In this document: positions 22,401 to 32,600 of the stretch, piece after piece
How positions within the stretch are numbered: position 1 is the stretch's first letter
Layout of the letters: every line of letters starts with the position of its first letter
NCBI GenBank assembly: GCA_037783545.1
Contig: JBBELK010000329.1
Location: 1,998,501-2,062,500, forward strand
Source: Henricia sp. BOLD:AAB3569
Lineage: Eukaryota > Echinodermata > Asteroidea > Spinulosida > Echinasteridae
Reading direction: 5' to 3'
DNA: 64,000 nt
The notes under the pieces: model-generated
What the model saw: only the letters and a program-made list of their open reading frames with translations
Told to the model about the DNA's origin: nothing
The model's database searches: none
Position numbers and translations under genes: made by a program

Positions 22401-23180
22401 GGCTCCAAAGATGAAGAAAAGGTTACCTCAGCAGCTACCTATTATCATTATTCAAGAAGTATTCGTCTCCCAAATCAAGCTTCAATCTATACAGCTGAAA
22501 TTAAGGCAATCCTGCTAGCACTAGATATGATTGATTCCTCTAAGAAAAGGAAGTTCATTATCTTTAGTGATTCTTTATCATGCCTACAGGCTATAAGTGG
22601 ATGCAATATAAATCATCCCTATTTAATAAAAGTCTTAAATAAACTAACCCAATTACACAAGAAACATTTTGACATCATTTTCTGCTGGATTCCAAGTCAT
22701 GTCGGCATAGCAGGAAATGATAAAGTAGATGCTCTAGCTAAACATGCGTTGGATTCACCAGTTTATCCTTGTACCATCCCTTATACAGACCTGAGGAACT
22801 CTATCCATTCATACACCAAACAGTTATGGAAAGACTCTTGGGCAACCTTTACATCAAACAAACTTTTTTCCATCCAACCTCACCTTGGCTTATGGCAACC
22901 ATATAGAAATCTGTCTCGACAAGATCAGGTTGTCCTGACTAGATGCCGGATAGGCCACTCAATATTAACACACTCTTTCCTTCTTAAAGCAGAACCTAAC
23001 CCACAATGTATCCCGTGTGATAGCCCTTTGACTATACATCACCTCATCATTGAATGTGTTGAATTAGCTGAAATCAGACAACGGTTCTTCCATGCTACTA
23101 CATTGAAAGATTTATTTAATATACCCCCTGAAACCATAATCTCATTTCTCAAATCATCTGAGCTATATCACATTTTATAA
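19491..23180 (+). CDS. LINE ORF2, endonuclease-reverse transcriptase-RNase H polyprotein
   Basis: This 1,229-residue protein nicks target DNA and copies the element RNA. Domains in order: AP-type endonuclease (about 1-225; start IVQWNCRGFK, catalytic-type ALQETHL, GDFNGHN and SDHFPI motifs); reverse transcriptase (about 460-740; TGPDQI, NYRPIAL, GFRKGRST, FFDLEKAYD, GVPQGSILS and the YVDD box at residues 670-673); RNase H (about 965-1095; IYTDGS with Asp970, TAEIKAILLAL, FSDSLS and WIPSHVGIAGND); and a C-terminal Cys/His patch (CIPCDSPLTIHHLIIEC). All visible catalytic motifs are present with no stop or frameshift. The RNase H separates it from CR1 and L2 types. Confidence 0.93.
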   Translation: MNTSKIVQWNCRGFKANFNEIKVLAQTHNPAVFALQETHLKGNDNINFKSYHMYNAYDPDNERAKGGSSLLIKQNVLHSPVLLNTTLQAVAARVTLHKTITVCSVYIPPPLSLKQADLDDLAYQLPTPYVILGDFNGHNPIWGSDTHNTKGRLLEKFIGDQALCILNDGSYTYLHPGNGSYSSIDLSLTDPELVTDFSWEVWDDLCGSDHFPIILEYDQSLTEEYTPKWNFNKADWKSFSKNCEEKLTTDNINFDNEADPIRTFTKILISIADETIPKTSTRPSKPHIPWDDQECKDARKTRKKAERKFNLRPTPDNLAQVKITRAKARQIINHKRRNSWKTYVSKLTSRTPLSKVWNMVQKMNGRKVRSGVKHLKKDDDTLTTKTDIAEELAKTFEQNSSTENYSKEFQKFKLRNEQQRLNFTSNNTENYNQPFTLEELITAIRKSHDTATGPDQIHYQLLKHLPEKCVITLLDIFNIVWETGDIPPSWKNATVIPIPKPGKDHTNPSNYRPIALTSCLCKTMERMVNDRLVWLLEANGLINNYQCGFRKGRSTTDHLVRLESFVRDAFIKKEHAVAIFFDLEKAYDTTWKYGIMKDLHEMGFRGKLPIFIANFLIDRYFKVKVGTTLSASHEQEMGVPQGSILSVSLFSIKINNIVKTVQNGVSPSLYVDDFLICYRGSRMQNIERQLQLTLNKLQKWSTENGFKFSKPKTVCMHFCRLRNAHFDPELYLEGDKIKVVNETKFLGIIFDSKLNFLPHIKALKIKCLKAMDIIKAVANKNWGAECSVLLQLYRSLIRSKLDYGCIIYGSAPKSYLKQLNTVHHQGLRLSFGAFRTSPVESLYVTADEPPLENRRIKLSLQYITKLAANPSNPAYQCVFYPKFQHIYAAKPKTIKPLGLRLQSHIQAAKLDFQNIAQTEIPVIPHWEIHKPQVFLHMTKYKKSDTDVSVFQNDHLEFKVRFPNHICIYTDGSKDEEKVTSAATYYHYSRSIRLPNQASIYTAEIKAILLALDMIDSSKKRKFIIFSDSLSCLQAISGCNINHPYLIKVLNKLTQLHKKHFDIIFCWIPSHVGIAGNDKVDALAKHALDSPVYPCTIPYTDLRNSIHSYTKQLWKDSWATFTSNKLFSIQPHLGLWQPYRNLSRQDQVVLTRCRIGHSILTHSFLLKAEPNPQCIPCDSPLTIHHLIIECVELAEIRQRFFHATTLKDLFNIPPETIISFLKSSELYHIL

Positions 23181-23211
23181 ACTCATCGAATTTCTCTTAT
23201 TGTATTTTGGG

Positions 23212-23541
23212 ACTCATTCTGGGGGTTTGCTCACCCTGGTGAGACAAGGCGTTGTCCTACCCCTGAGATGAGTTTCACATGACAAACTCAAACATTTTCA
23301 CATACTGGTTTAGAACTCACTCTAAGGTTAGCTCACCCCGGTGAGACAAGGTGTAGACCTACCTTAGAGATGAGTTTCTCAAAATAAAATCACAAGGATT
23401 CATACTTTTCAACAGTATGTATACCTACATATAAGTAACAGTCTTCTTCAGAAATTCTTAGGACAACACTATAATTAGGGACTCATCCTGAGGTTTGCTC
23501 GCCTCGGCGAGACAAGGTGTTACCCTGCCCTATGGTTGATC
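23212..23541 (+). other. Three tandem hairpin units in the LINE 3' UTR
   Basis: Units at about 23212-23273, 23314-23374 and 23481-23541 share an outer stem and an inner CTCACC..GGTGAG hairpin followed by ACAAGG. Unit 3 changes the inner stem to CTCGCC..GGCGAG, keeping pairing. Such structures in LINE 3' UTRs can be recognised by the element's own reverse transcriptase; here that role is inferred. Confidence 0.65.
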
Positions 23542-24034
23542 TCCCTGAAATAAAACTCACATTACACACTGGACGGTGAAACAAGGACCCCTATTTGTCC
23601 TGGGGGACGGGGTGTGGAGGATTGACCAGACACTCGGTACCATTGTCCCTTCATCACCCGGAGGTTAGCGGACCTGTAAAAATACCGGCGGGGCCCGGGC
23701 CCTTAAACTGCAAGGGAAACGGCCGGCCTTGCGGGACCATTTAGACACGGTACCGTGTGTCTGGGGGATCCTCTATAACCGACCTCCTAGGGGCTTCCTT
23801 GGAAAACTGTCCAGAATCCATGTAATACTTATATATATATATAATGTTAGTTCAATTATATTAAAACATATCATTTGTTATCCATATAACTGATCCTAAT
23901 TATTTAATTATTAACAATTATTTAATTATCTTTAATTAATACCAAGTATTTTATATATTAACTTAATCCCGCCATGAATATGGCCTCTGATGCCGGCATG
24001 GCGTTAAACTCCAAACTCACTCACTCACTCACTC

Positions 24035-24918
24035 AAGCAAGGCAAAGAAATAACCCACAGTCTCTGCGGGTCTCTTGTGCAGGCGCCAACAAGGTGAACG
24101 TATCAGGAAAACGCTTGGAGCTGGAAAAGGTAAAAATAAATCCTTTTTTTTAGCTCGAAAGATGTATGTCTACATCTCCAATGTTTTTATTACTACACAA
24201 AGACATTTTGTCTACAATTGTAGACAAAATGTGCAATAAAGTACATGTAAACCGAGTCACGTTTACGCAGTACAATGTAGCTTAAAACTAACTAAAATTG
24301 TCCATTTTCTAAAATTACAACACATACATGACGTATAGTACGCTGGTATACCAGCTTAAAAGATTACCAGGCTTAAAACAAAACAAACAACACTGTTGTT
24401 ATAGTGATTCTTTGTGTTTTATTTTAATCTCAAACTAAATTTAATGATTTTGGAGATCGAGAAGGTCCCAAAAAGTGCTGCCGTGATAAGCGCGTCTGGT
24501 CCTTGCACCCGGCAGCTGTAAAATACTGGTGCAAGATAGGCCTACCATACACGAATAAATTTGGGATTTGTCTAGATTGTGATACTGGATTGCCTTTTGC
24601 CACATTGGTTTGAATGATCCATTTGAACATTGCCAACTGAACTTGCCACAAAGTAATACATGACCCATCTACTACCGGTAAACGAACATACTGTACTGAT
24701 AAAGCTTTGTTTTGTTATGCACGTGAATATGAAAGGCACTATACACATTGAAGCGAAAGGCTTGGTATGGGCTCATTACGATATATCTAAAAACATGAAC
24801 AGATGCAAGTTTGATAAGCTTCTCTATATGTTTATATTTATACCACACAGTATACTGCCAATAAAATTTACGAATTATGTAATAATATTTAAATAAGTAA
24901 TATACAGCTACTTATAAA
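24035..24918. other. Intergenic DNA, no recognised gene
   Basis: AT-rich sequence between the LINE tail and a foldback MITE. ORFs at 24430-24896 are short and show no recognisable features. Confidence 0.4.
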
Positions 24919-25059
24919 TTAAAGGCACAGGCTCGTCAGCAATGCGCGCGCGCCAAATTCGTGCCACGAAATACGCAGCTCCATAGTAAAGGCATGGAGC
25001 TGCGTATTTCGTGGCACGAATTTGGCGCACGCGCATTGCTGACGAGCATGTGCCTTTAA
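24919..25059. mobile_element. TTAA-flanked foldback MITE (141 bp)
   Basis: TTAAAGGCACAGGCTCGTC opens and the complement GACGAGCATGTGCCTTTAA closes a near-perfect palindrome containing CACGAAATACGCAGCTCC. A second copy lies at 49920-50060 with the same ends. TTAA at both borders suggests a TTAA target duplication. Confidence 0.8.
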
Positions 25060-25103
25060 TGTAATGTTTCTATATTCTGTATCTTGATCTCTTAAAACCT
25101 TTG

Positions 25104-25309
25104 ACTAGTCTAGTGATTGTCAGATATACATTCCACCTTCTAAATATACACAATACCAAAATATACACTTAATTTATATTTGAAATTTTCGGCACAATCT
25201 AAACTAGTCTAGTGATTGTCAGATATGCAAACATACATTCCACCATCTAAATATACACAATACCAAAATATACACTTAATTTATATTTGAAATTTTCGGC
25301 ACAATCTAA
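25104..25309. repeat. 99-bp direct tandem duplication
   Basis: ACTAGTCTAGTGATTGTCAG begins copies at 25104 and 25203. The second copy has an 8-base insertion (GCAAACAT) and a few substitutions. Non-coding AT-rich sequence. Confidence 0.85.
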
Positions 25310-26177
25310 ACATTTTTAAAACTTTTATAAAATTTTAAAGATGTGTAAAACGTTGAAAACCTTAAAAATCCTCAATCGAAATTGTGTTCACATAAAGAGT
25401 AAAAATGAATTATGTTGAAAATCTCGTTTTTAAACGTGTAACCTTTTTTAAAAACAACTCATTTAATTATAGGCTAGGTCTGCACAAGATTGGAAAACGA
25501 TACACACACCTTTTTCTAGTCCTGTTCAGTGTTGAAAAACTACAGTATTACAAGCGTATAAGTCTTCATTTGAACATCAAAACCATGATTTAGGCCCAAA
25601 ACAAGCAGAACCGGACGAAAAGTGTTTACAACGAAAAAATATCATTAGGCTAGCATAAATATCAACATGCGGCAATTAACCAACCACATGTATTGTCAGT
25701 GATACAAGGAGGTACAAAACACAACTCCAGACTACGGACTTTTGTGCATGCTTCGATCATATTTTTCGAACCTGAGAAGCGTCAGCCTCATTTTAAAATT
25801 CACACATTAGAACATCAAAATCCCAACAAATCTGACAATTTAATCCGGATCATCAACCATCTTAAGTAAATAATTCTCCGATACATTATGACTGTTTCCT
25901 TTAGGTTGGCGTGGGGTGTCACAGCCCAAATCCCGAACAAAATATAGGAGATTGTATACACCCTAAATTCCCCCTATTCGATTATCCCTTTTCTCAAAGC
26001 TTGAAGTGGACATTAATGACAGCAATGAATTCTCATTATTTACTTGACAAAAAATGATTCTTCCAGTCCCCGTCCAATAAATCACGTGACGTGCAAGTGC
26101 TTCTGAGTGTTGTTATATGCGTATATTTGCATTGTGCGTTTTATAATTTAATACAATTATAGAGCTGTTGCACCGGT
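25310..26177. other. Intergenic AT-rich DNA
   Basis: I found no gene, repeat match or structured element here. Confidence 0.4.
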
Positions 26178-26289
26178 GGCCATGACAGAGGGCAGGTTTT
26201 CATATTTAAATGATGTGTCACAATAGATCTACAAAGTGTCTACTCATGCATGACGTACGGTAACGATGCCAACTCCCCCTGTCATGGCC
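26178..26289. mobile_element. GGCCATGACAG-family MITE copy
   Basis: Ends GGCCATGACAGAGGGCAG and CTCCCCCTGTCATGGCC are present, with an ATATTTAAATGATGTG core in the orientation opposite to the 7318 copy. It lies just beyond the 3' end of the DOMON gene. Confidence 0.7.
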
Positions 26290-26627
26290 GCACGTGCAAA
26301 TTAAGGGTCTAGGCCTATATATAGGGCATGTATGAGATTCTGGCCTACAATCCCATTTGTGACAAATTTTGTGCAATAGGCCTACTCGTTAGGCCTACTT
26401 TGTTTTAAAAGATAAAGTAGTTAGAAGCTTGAAAAAGCCAGAAAAAAATGGTAGTCTTTGTTCAGAGTGTTAAATGTGTTAAAGAAAAATTAGAATATTG
26501 GGCTTGGACCAGTATTGTAGGCCCAAAACTCACGCGTGCTCTACATATAGGGCTATATATTATACGCGCATCTAATCTACTCTTTTCTTGTCCCGGTTGT
26601 GGCTTGGTTTATCTTTCAGTCTTTGGT

Positions 26628-29600
26628 TTAAAACCTCAGAATGAATGCGAGTAACATGATCACGATGACAGAGCCTGTAAGCCGGCTGCCGTTTCCTCCA
26701 GGGCCTCCCGATCCTTTGAAAAACAAATAAACAAATGTACAAACACATAGAATTAGAACCAATAATGCGTATTCGTTCACTATTCAACAGAGTGCGGTTT
26801 AGATGTAAAGAAATGCTACATGGTCAATTACTAAATGAAATCGCTTGAAATGTGGTTGAAATCTTCGTTTTAATACATAAAGTGAGCTTGACACTGTGTT
26901 TGCATAGTGACCCCTTAAAGGCCATTGTATCATTTTGCAATGACCCAATTTTGTTTTTCATGTTGACAAGAAAAACCTTACTCAAAGTGCTGATAGCAAT
27001 GGTAACAAACACCACATGAATTTATTTCCGTCCAAAATGGTATTTCATGCTGGAAATTGACAACCGAAGGTGGTTTTCTAACACATTCACTTGTACACAA
27101 AATACATTTTCAAGGTTTTCTGAAGCATTGATGCATGTATGTAGCTAAATGTATGTCGCACGGCAAAATTTGACAACCTTTTACATCGTTGACTTACATT
27201 TTTCAACAATATTTAAAAAAAATAAAACCACAATTTTTGATAAAGCCGCAATATTTGCTTTGTTGCCATCGACCTACCTGTGCCAATCATTATTGCAAAT
27301 ACCGCCCACAATTATTCTGGATTGCTGACCCAATTTTTACGCACCATTGATTAGCAAAATATGGTGTGATCAATATAAATTAAGTCGTTTTTGTGTAAAC
27401 TAAAATACATTCATAAAACCATCACGATCAAATCAAAATCACGAGCATTTCTTAAAGGAGCGTGACCCAGTCATATAAAACACCTCACAAAAATACTATC
27501 CATGGGAAGAAAACAAGAAATTTGCATTTCCCTGTTTGCATTCCAATGTGGAAGTAAAAAGGTTGGTGTAATCACAGCATTGCATGCTTTATGTAACCGG
27601 ATAAATTCGTTTGGATTTTTGACGACATGAAAAGTTAATACTTTAAGAGAAAGAGAGAAGATGATTGATTTAAAGGCACATGCAGTCTGCCACAGGTCTG
27701 TGGAATGTTTGTACCTTAAATTCAGTTCTTAAACTTTTAAGATGATAATCGGTAAGTCAATATTCAAATTAAAATCAAATCGGGAAATCCATTGTATATT
27801 GAAGATACTAGGTGATCTCGAAGCCATGACTATGCCCCGAGGCGGAAGCCGAGGGTTATAACTTAGGGTTATAATAATTCAGTTGCCAAAGATAGGCCTA
27901 CCATAAAATTAATACTACCACCATTATAAAAGCGCGCGCTGCGCATCCGAGGCCTTCTGCATGAGCAATACAATGACCGCAGCGTCGATGGCCATGTGCG
28001 CGTGTACCTACCGTCGTCACAGGCCTTGATGCAGTATTTCCTTGTCACCCCCGGAGTCCGGCCGTGGTACGCCAGGGTGTTTCGGAGTCCTTCGGTGAAT
28101 GTTCCGCCTTGCGTTGGAATCAAGAAGTTCAGGCACTCGTTGGGGTTGTCAGTGAATTGTACATCCTGCAAGGAATCACAAAATGTGACAGTCAATCTTG
28201 TCTATAGTGGCCACTGGATAAAGAGACCATCTGCTTTTAGTGGCCTGCCATCTTTGGTCCCAAATGCCATGTGTATAAATGCTCATGCAATCTCTGTAAA
28301 ATGGGCACCTGTCTTTAACTGGAATAAAGAAGAATGCTGGTAAAATAGCCCGTAGAAATATCAGCTAAGCAGACGTATAAATATGGTTTTTGTTTTAAGT
28401 GAATGGTGTGTTGATTTTTGATCATTGCAAGTGATGCAATCGACATTTTTAGTCGGTGTGTTAGTTATAATTTAAATGTGCTAATACCTGATTGTCCCCC
28501 GTGTTACGGGCCCTTGTGAATTCCAGTCTCATGATCCCATTCGCATAAGATGCAGTCACGTCTTCAAGATTGTTGGTACTATCTACAACCACCGTGCCCG
28601 CAGTTTTGCCACTTAAGAATCGGTCTTCCACCACGACCTGGCCGGAAGCTCCTACAAACGCTGTTACTGCGTCAGCATTGATCTGTATATAAAAAGTATA
28701 GTGCTGTTAAGAGCATCACAAATTCCCTGCAAGTCTTTAAAAGTCCGGTGAGCCTTAGTCCATCGTGAATGCGTACATCCGGGAACTGCCTTGGTCTTGT
28801 CTTCAACTTTGTTCACAAGATCATTGCACATAATGAATGCTCCAATTTCTTTGGTTGGATGCTTCTTCTTCTTCTTCCAATTTAGTACTAACTTCAAAGT
28901 TGAAGACTACAGCACTTGCGGAGGTGTGTGATGCGAGAAGATGCATAATACTTAGTTACAGCTTTCTTAAAGGCAGAACACATGATTGGTAAACCGTTAC
29001 AAGTGGTTTTATCTCCCTGTGATTAAAGATATGAATGATTAAAACCAACCTGAGCAAAAATCAGCTCCGTACTTTGTCTAACCTTTGAAAAAACAGTCAA
29101 AAAAGGCTTTACGGTCACTTCGCCCCAAAACGATTTCGCCACGAACCACGAAGTGTTTTTGAAGCGAAGTTATTTTCGGACGAAGTGGTGTAAGGGCCAA
29201 GTGGTTTTGAGGCGCTTTTTGGGAGAGGTGGTTCACGGCGAAGTGGCGCAGGGTGAAATGGTTTTGGGGCGAAGTGAATTTACGTCTCTCGAGACGAAAA
29301 ATAATTGTTTTGCTTATTTCTCAAAGACTATAGCACTTCAGACAAAACCATTTTAGGGGAACTTTACTACCGTCATCATGTTTATATTGTGTAAGTTATG
29401 TGAATCTGTGAACATTTCGGATTTTCGAGATTACCAATGATGTGTTCTAACTTTAAACATCATAACTGATGATGCCCGGACAACATATTCTGGCAATGCA
29501 TTCTAATCTCTTATTGTCCGTGGAAAAAAAGTAATTCTATGGTAGTACCCGAGTGACTGAGGAACAGTACACGCCAGAGAGTTTTTAGTGCGAGTAGTAT

Positions 29601-32600
29601 GGCCATGATTTTTAGAGGTCAAGTGCTATTTTGCATCAACTGAAGCAAGACAATTGGGTATTTTGTAAAACATATAGACAGCCTTGCATACGTCTCTCAG
29701 CCACTTCTTGCTAAGCATACTTGTTGCCAGATAAAAAAATGAACTGCAAATTCATTATTTGGTGTGTATGGGATATTACTCCAGGCTTTTCCTCTCACTT
29801 CTAAAATAGTCTTGTCCAAGCCCGAGAAATGTTTCCCCCACCTACTTCCACACCCCGCCCTACGCGCTGCAACCCCTTTGATGGAACACCACTAGAGGGC
29901 GCCACTCAGAACTGCACCTCCATCTTCATCAACTCGAGTGAAGGTTGTAACCAATTTAAGTGAAGTTTGAGCTAACACGGCTCTGACGTACCATTTGGCC
30001 CTGTCGAGAGAATCCCACCCCAGTCCATCTATTGGCTTCGGTCTTAGCGGCAATTTTGAATTGGATCTTATCATTCATTTTATTATAAGTCCATGAGATG
30101 CTGTAATCACAGGCATCGCCTTGGCAGTTCATGGGCTCTGCGTAGCTATCCTTGCATGGCCCGGAAGTACCTGCTTTCGGGTCCTCTGGACGTGGTAGAA
30201 AGAAAGAGAGATAAAAGTGGTTTAGAGAGATGCGTCCTCTTGTTGATTTAGGCAGATAGGAGATAAACGTTCTGAAAGAGGCCGTCCATAAAGTTACGCA
30301 CGGAATGCCGACGTTTTAGACGCTCCCACATGCATTGTTTTGGCAAAATTTGTGACAGCACGTCATCCATTGACTTTATCATTCTAGTCGAACGCATTGG
30401 CCTCTGACAACGCCCCCGCCCCCTCATCCGTGCGTACGTACTTTATCGATGGCCCCAAAGCAGTGTTGTTATGCCCCAACTTTCCAACAATAAGTGGTCC
30501 AATTACTGCTATTGGGACAGTCTTAACTTACTTTATTGTTGGGAAAGCCTTAGTGTTGTAGTCGAGTCAGTGAGTCACCAATATCGAGTCCGAGTCTCGA
30601 GTCATTAGCCTCGAGTCCGAGTCACGAGTCACTTGTTCGCCAAATTAATGAAACTAAATCTGCTATATTTCGTTTACACAATATGTGAAATGATGACGTA
30701 ATCATGCGCTCCTTGCCGGCCTATAGTGGGGCAGTGTACATTTTCACGCATCGGACTATTTTTCCCAAGAATCCTGCATTAAGCGGGCAAAATATCTTTT
30801 TCTTTCTTTTTTTAAAATATGTGACTCGTATGTCACGAGTCACCATGTTCCAGTCCGAGTCATCATGGTCGAGTCCGAGTCCAAGTCCGCGTCACGAAAG
30901 TTGTGACTCGAGTCGGACTCGAGTCCGAGTCCTGCGGACTCAAGTACTGTAACACTGGAAAGCATTAACAATATTTCAGTTGGGCCTTTTTAGGCGGTGA
31001 GACAGTTTTAAAAGTGGTAAGAGAAAGCAATGCATCCCATTAGGGTTCTCCAGTTGAATATGACAAGTATTTATCAATACGTTTAGAGCGGGTTAGGAGT
31101 TATCAGAGAGGAGATCGAGAGAGGCATGTATTTGGAGCTCCCTTCGCTTCAAGAGAGAAATTAGGTTAGAGTCACTGTGGTTCTAAAGAGGTTATACAGG
31201 GTGTTTTAAAAAAAAAGGAAACCGAGATTAATTTGTTAATTTCGTGGAGATGGTTAAATATTTTGGAAATTGGCAACCACCATCTATTAGCTAATGATGT
31301 CCTCTTTCTTACGACACCACGAAATCCAATTTACGGTCACACATGACTGAGCACGGAGCAGTGTAATCAACCATGTCAGAACTGGTCTTGCACCAGATTC
31401 ACCACAGCCTAACTCTAACAATTTTCATACCTAAAAAAAAGAAGACCAGTGTGTCCTTAACAAAATTGTTATTCTCAATGATTACACATTTTGGGTGCCT
31501 TTCCCTGTCTCGACCTAAACCCAGTGTCCTTCGACTTTTAAGGAGTGTGCAATGAAATAACAGGCTGAGGATTGCATAATTTGGAGGCCCAACAAAAGCC
31601 CTGCACTGGGCAGACGTGGTTCATTATGAAAACATCTTTTTGGTGCAAGACCAGTTCTGACATGGTTGATTACACTGCTCCGTGCTCAGTCATGTGTGAC
31701 CGTAAATTGGATTTCGTGGTGTCATAAGAAAGAGGACATCATTAGCTAATAGATGGTGGTTGCCAATTTCCAAAATATTTAGCCATCTCCACGAAATTAA
31801 CAAATTCATCTCGGTTTCCTTTTTTTAAAAACACCCTGTAGAGTGAGATAGTCACGGCGTTCTAATCTTAAGACCTTATATTTAGGATGATGTTGAACGT
31901 TGAACAAAAATCGGGCATTCTGGGCTCAAACTCACCGAAAAAGTTAAAGTTTGGGATCTGTCCTCGCTGGTCTGGGTCCGTCCCGTGGTACTTGAGTTCG
32001 TAGCGTTTGTAGAATCTCTGGTTGGCAGTGCATAGCTCGATTCCGCTGGGAGGGTTATGTCTGTATTTACCGATCTCTTGTCCTCTCGCAAAGATGAGGT
32101 GCATCGCTTCGTTTCTGATGCTGTAATCAGTGCGCTCTTTAGCTGGAGAAATCAAAGTGGAAATGCTACGATATAGGCCCTTTTCACGGACGGCCATGAC
32201 AAGGGGCAGTCATATATTGTCACCGTGTGCCATACACGAGCAGAGGCGGATATAGCCTCGTTAGGAATACAAAGGAATTCAGGTGGTCGGACCCCCTGAA
32301 ATCCATTGTATTCCTGTATTTTAATGAGGCTGGATCCGCCACTGACGAGTATAGGCACTCTGCATGTAGAGCTATTATCACATCGTTTAAATATGAAAAC
32401 CTACCCTTGTCATGGGCGCATTGGAGCTGCGCTTGGACTCCACAATCACTCTCCAACATTTTGAACAAATTGTCAGTGGTGACGAAGAGTCATTTGTCAT
32501 AAATGACCATGGTAACTATATGGCGTCACACCGTCCACTGACTAACAACAAACTCAGTGAACTAAAGTGAACTGAGGGGGATCGGACTGGCGTCCCTCGC

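Larger units (their letters stand above)
17900..24034 (+). mobile_element. Non-LTR retrotransposon (I/Nimb-like, RNase H-bearing), apparently intact
   Basis: Two open ORFs (18039-19448 and 19491-23180) are separated by 42 bases. They are followed by an ~850-bp 3' UTR with structured repeats and a terminal (ACTC)n tail after GGCGTTAAACTCC. ORF2 carries endonuclease, reverse transcriptase and RNase H, which points to the I/Nimb/LOA side of the Jockey-I superfamily. The 5' border is uncertain and I found no target duplication. Intact reading frames suggest a recent insertion. It lies between the two host genes in the FZR1 orientation. Confidence 0.85.
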
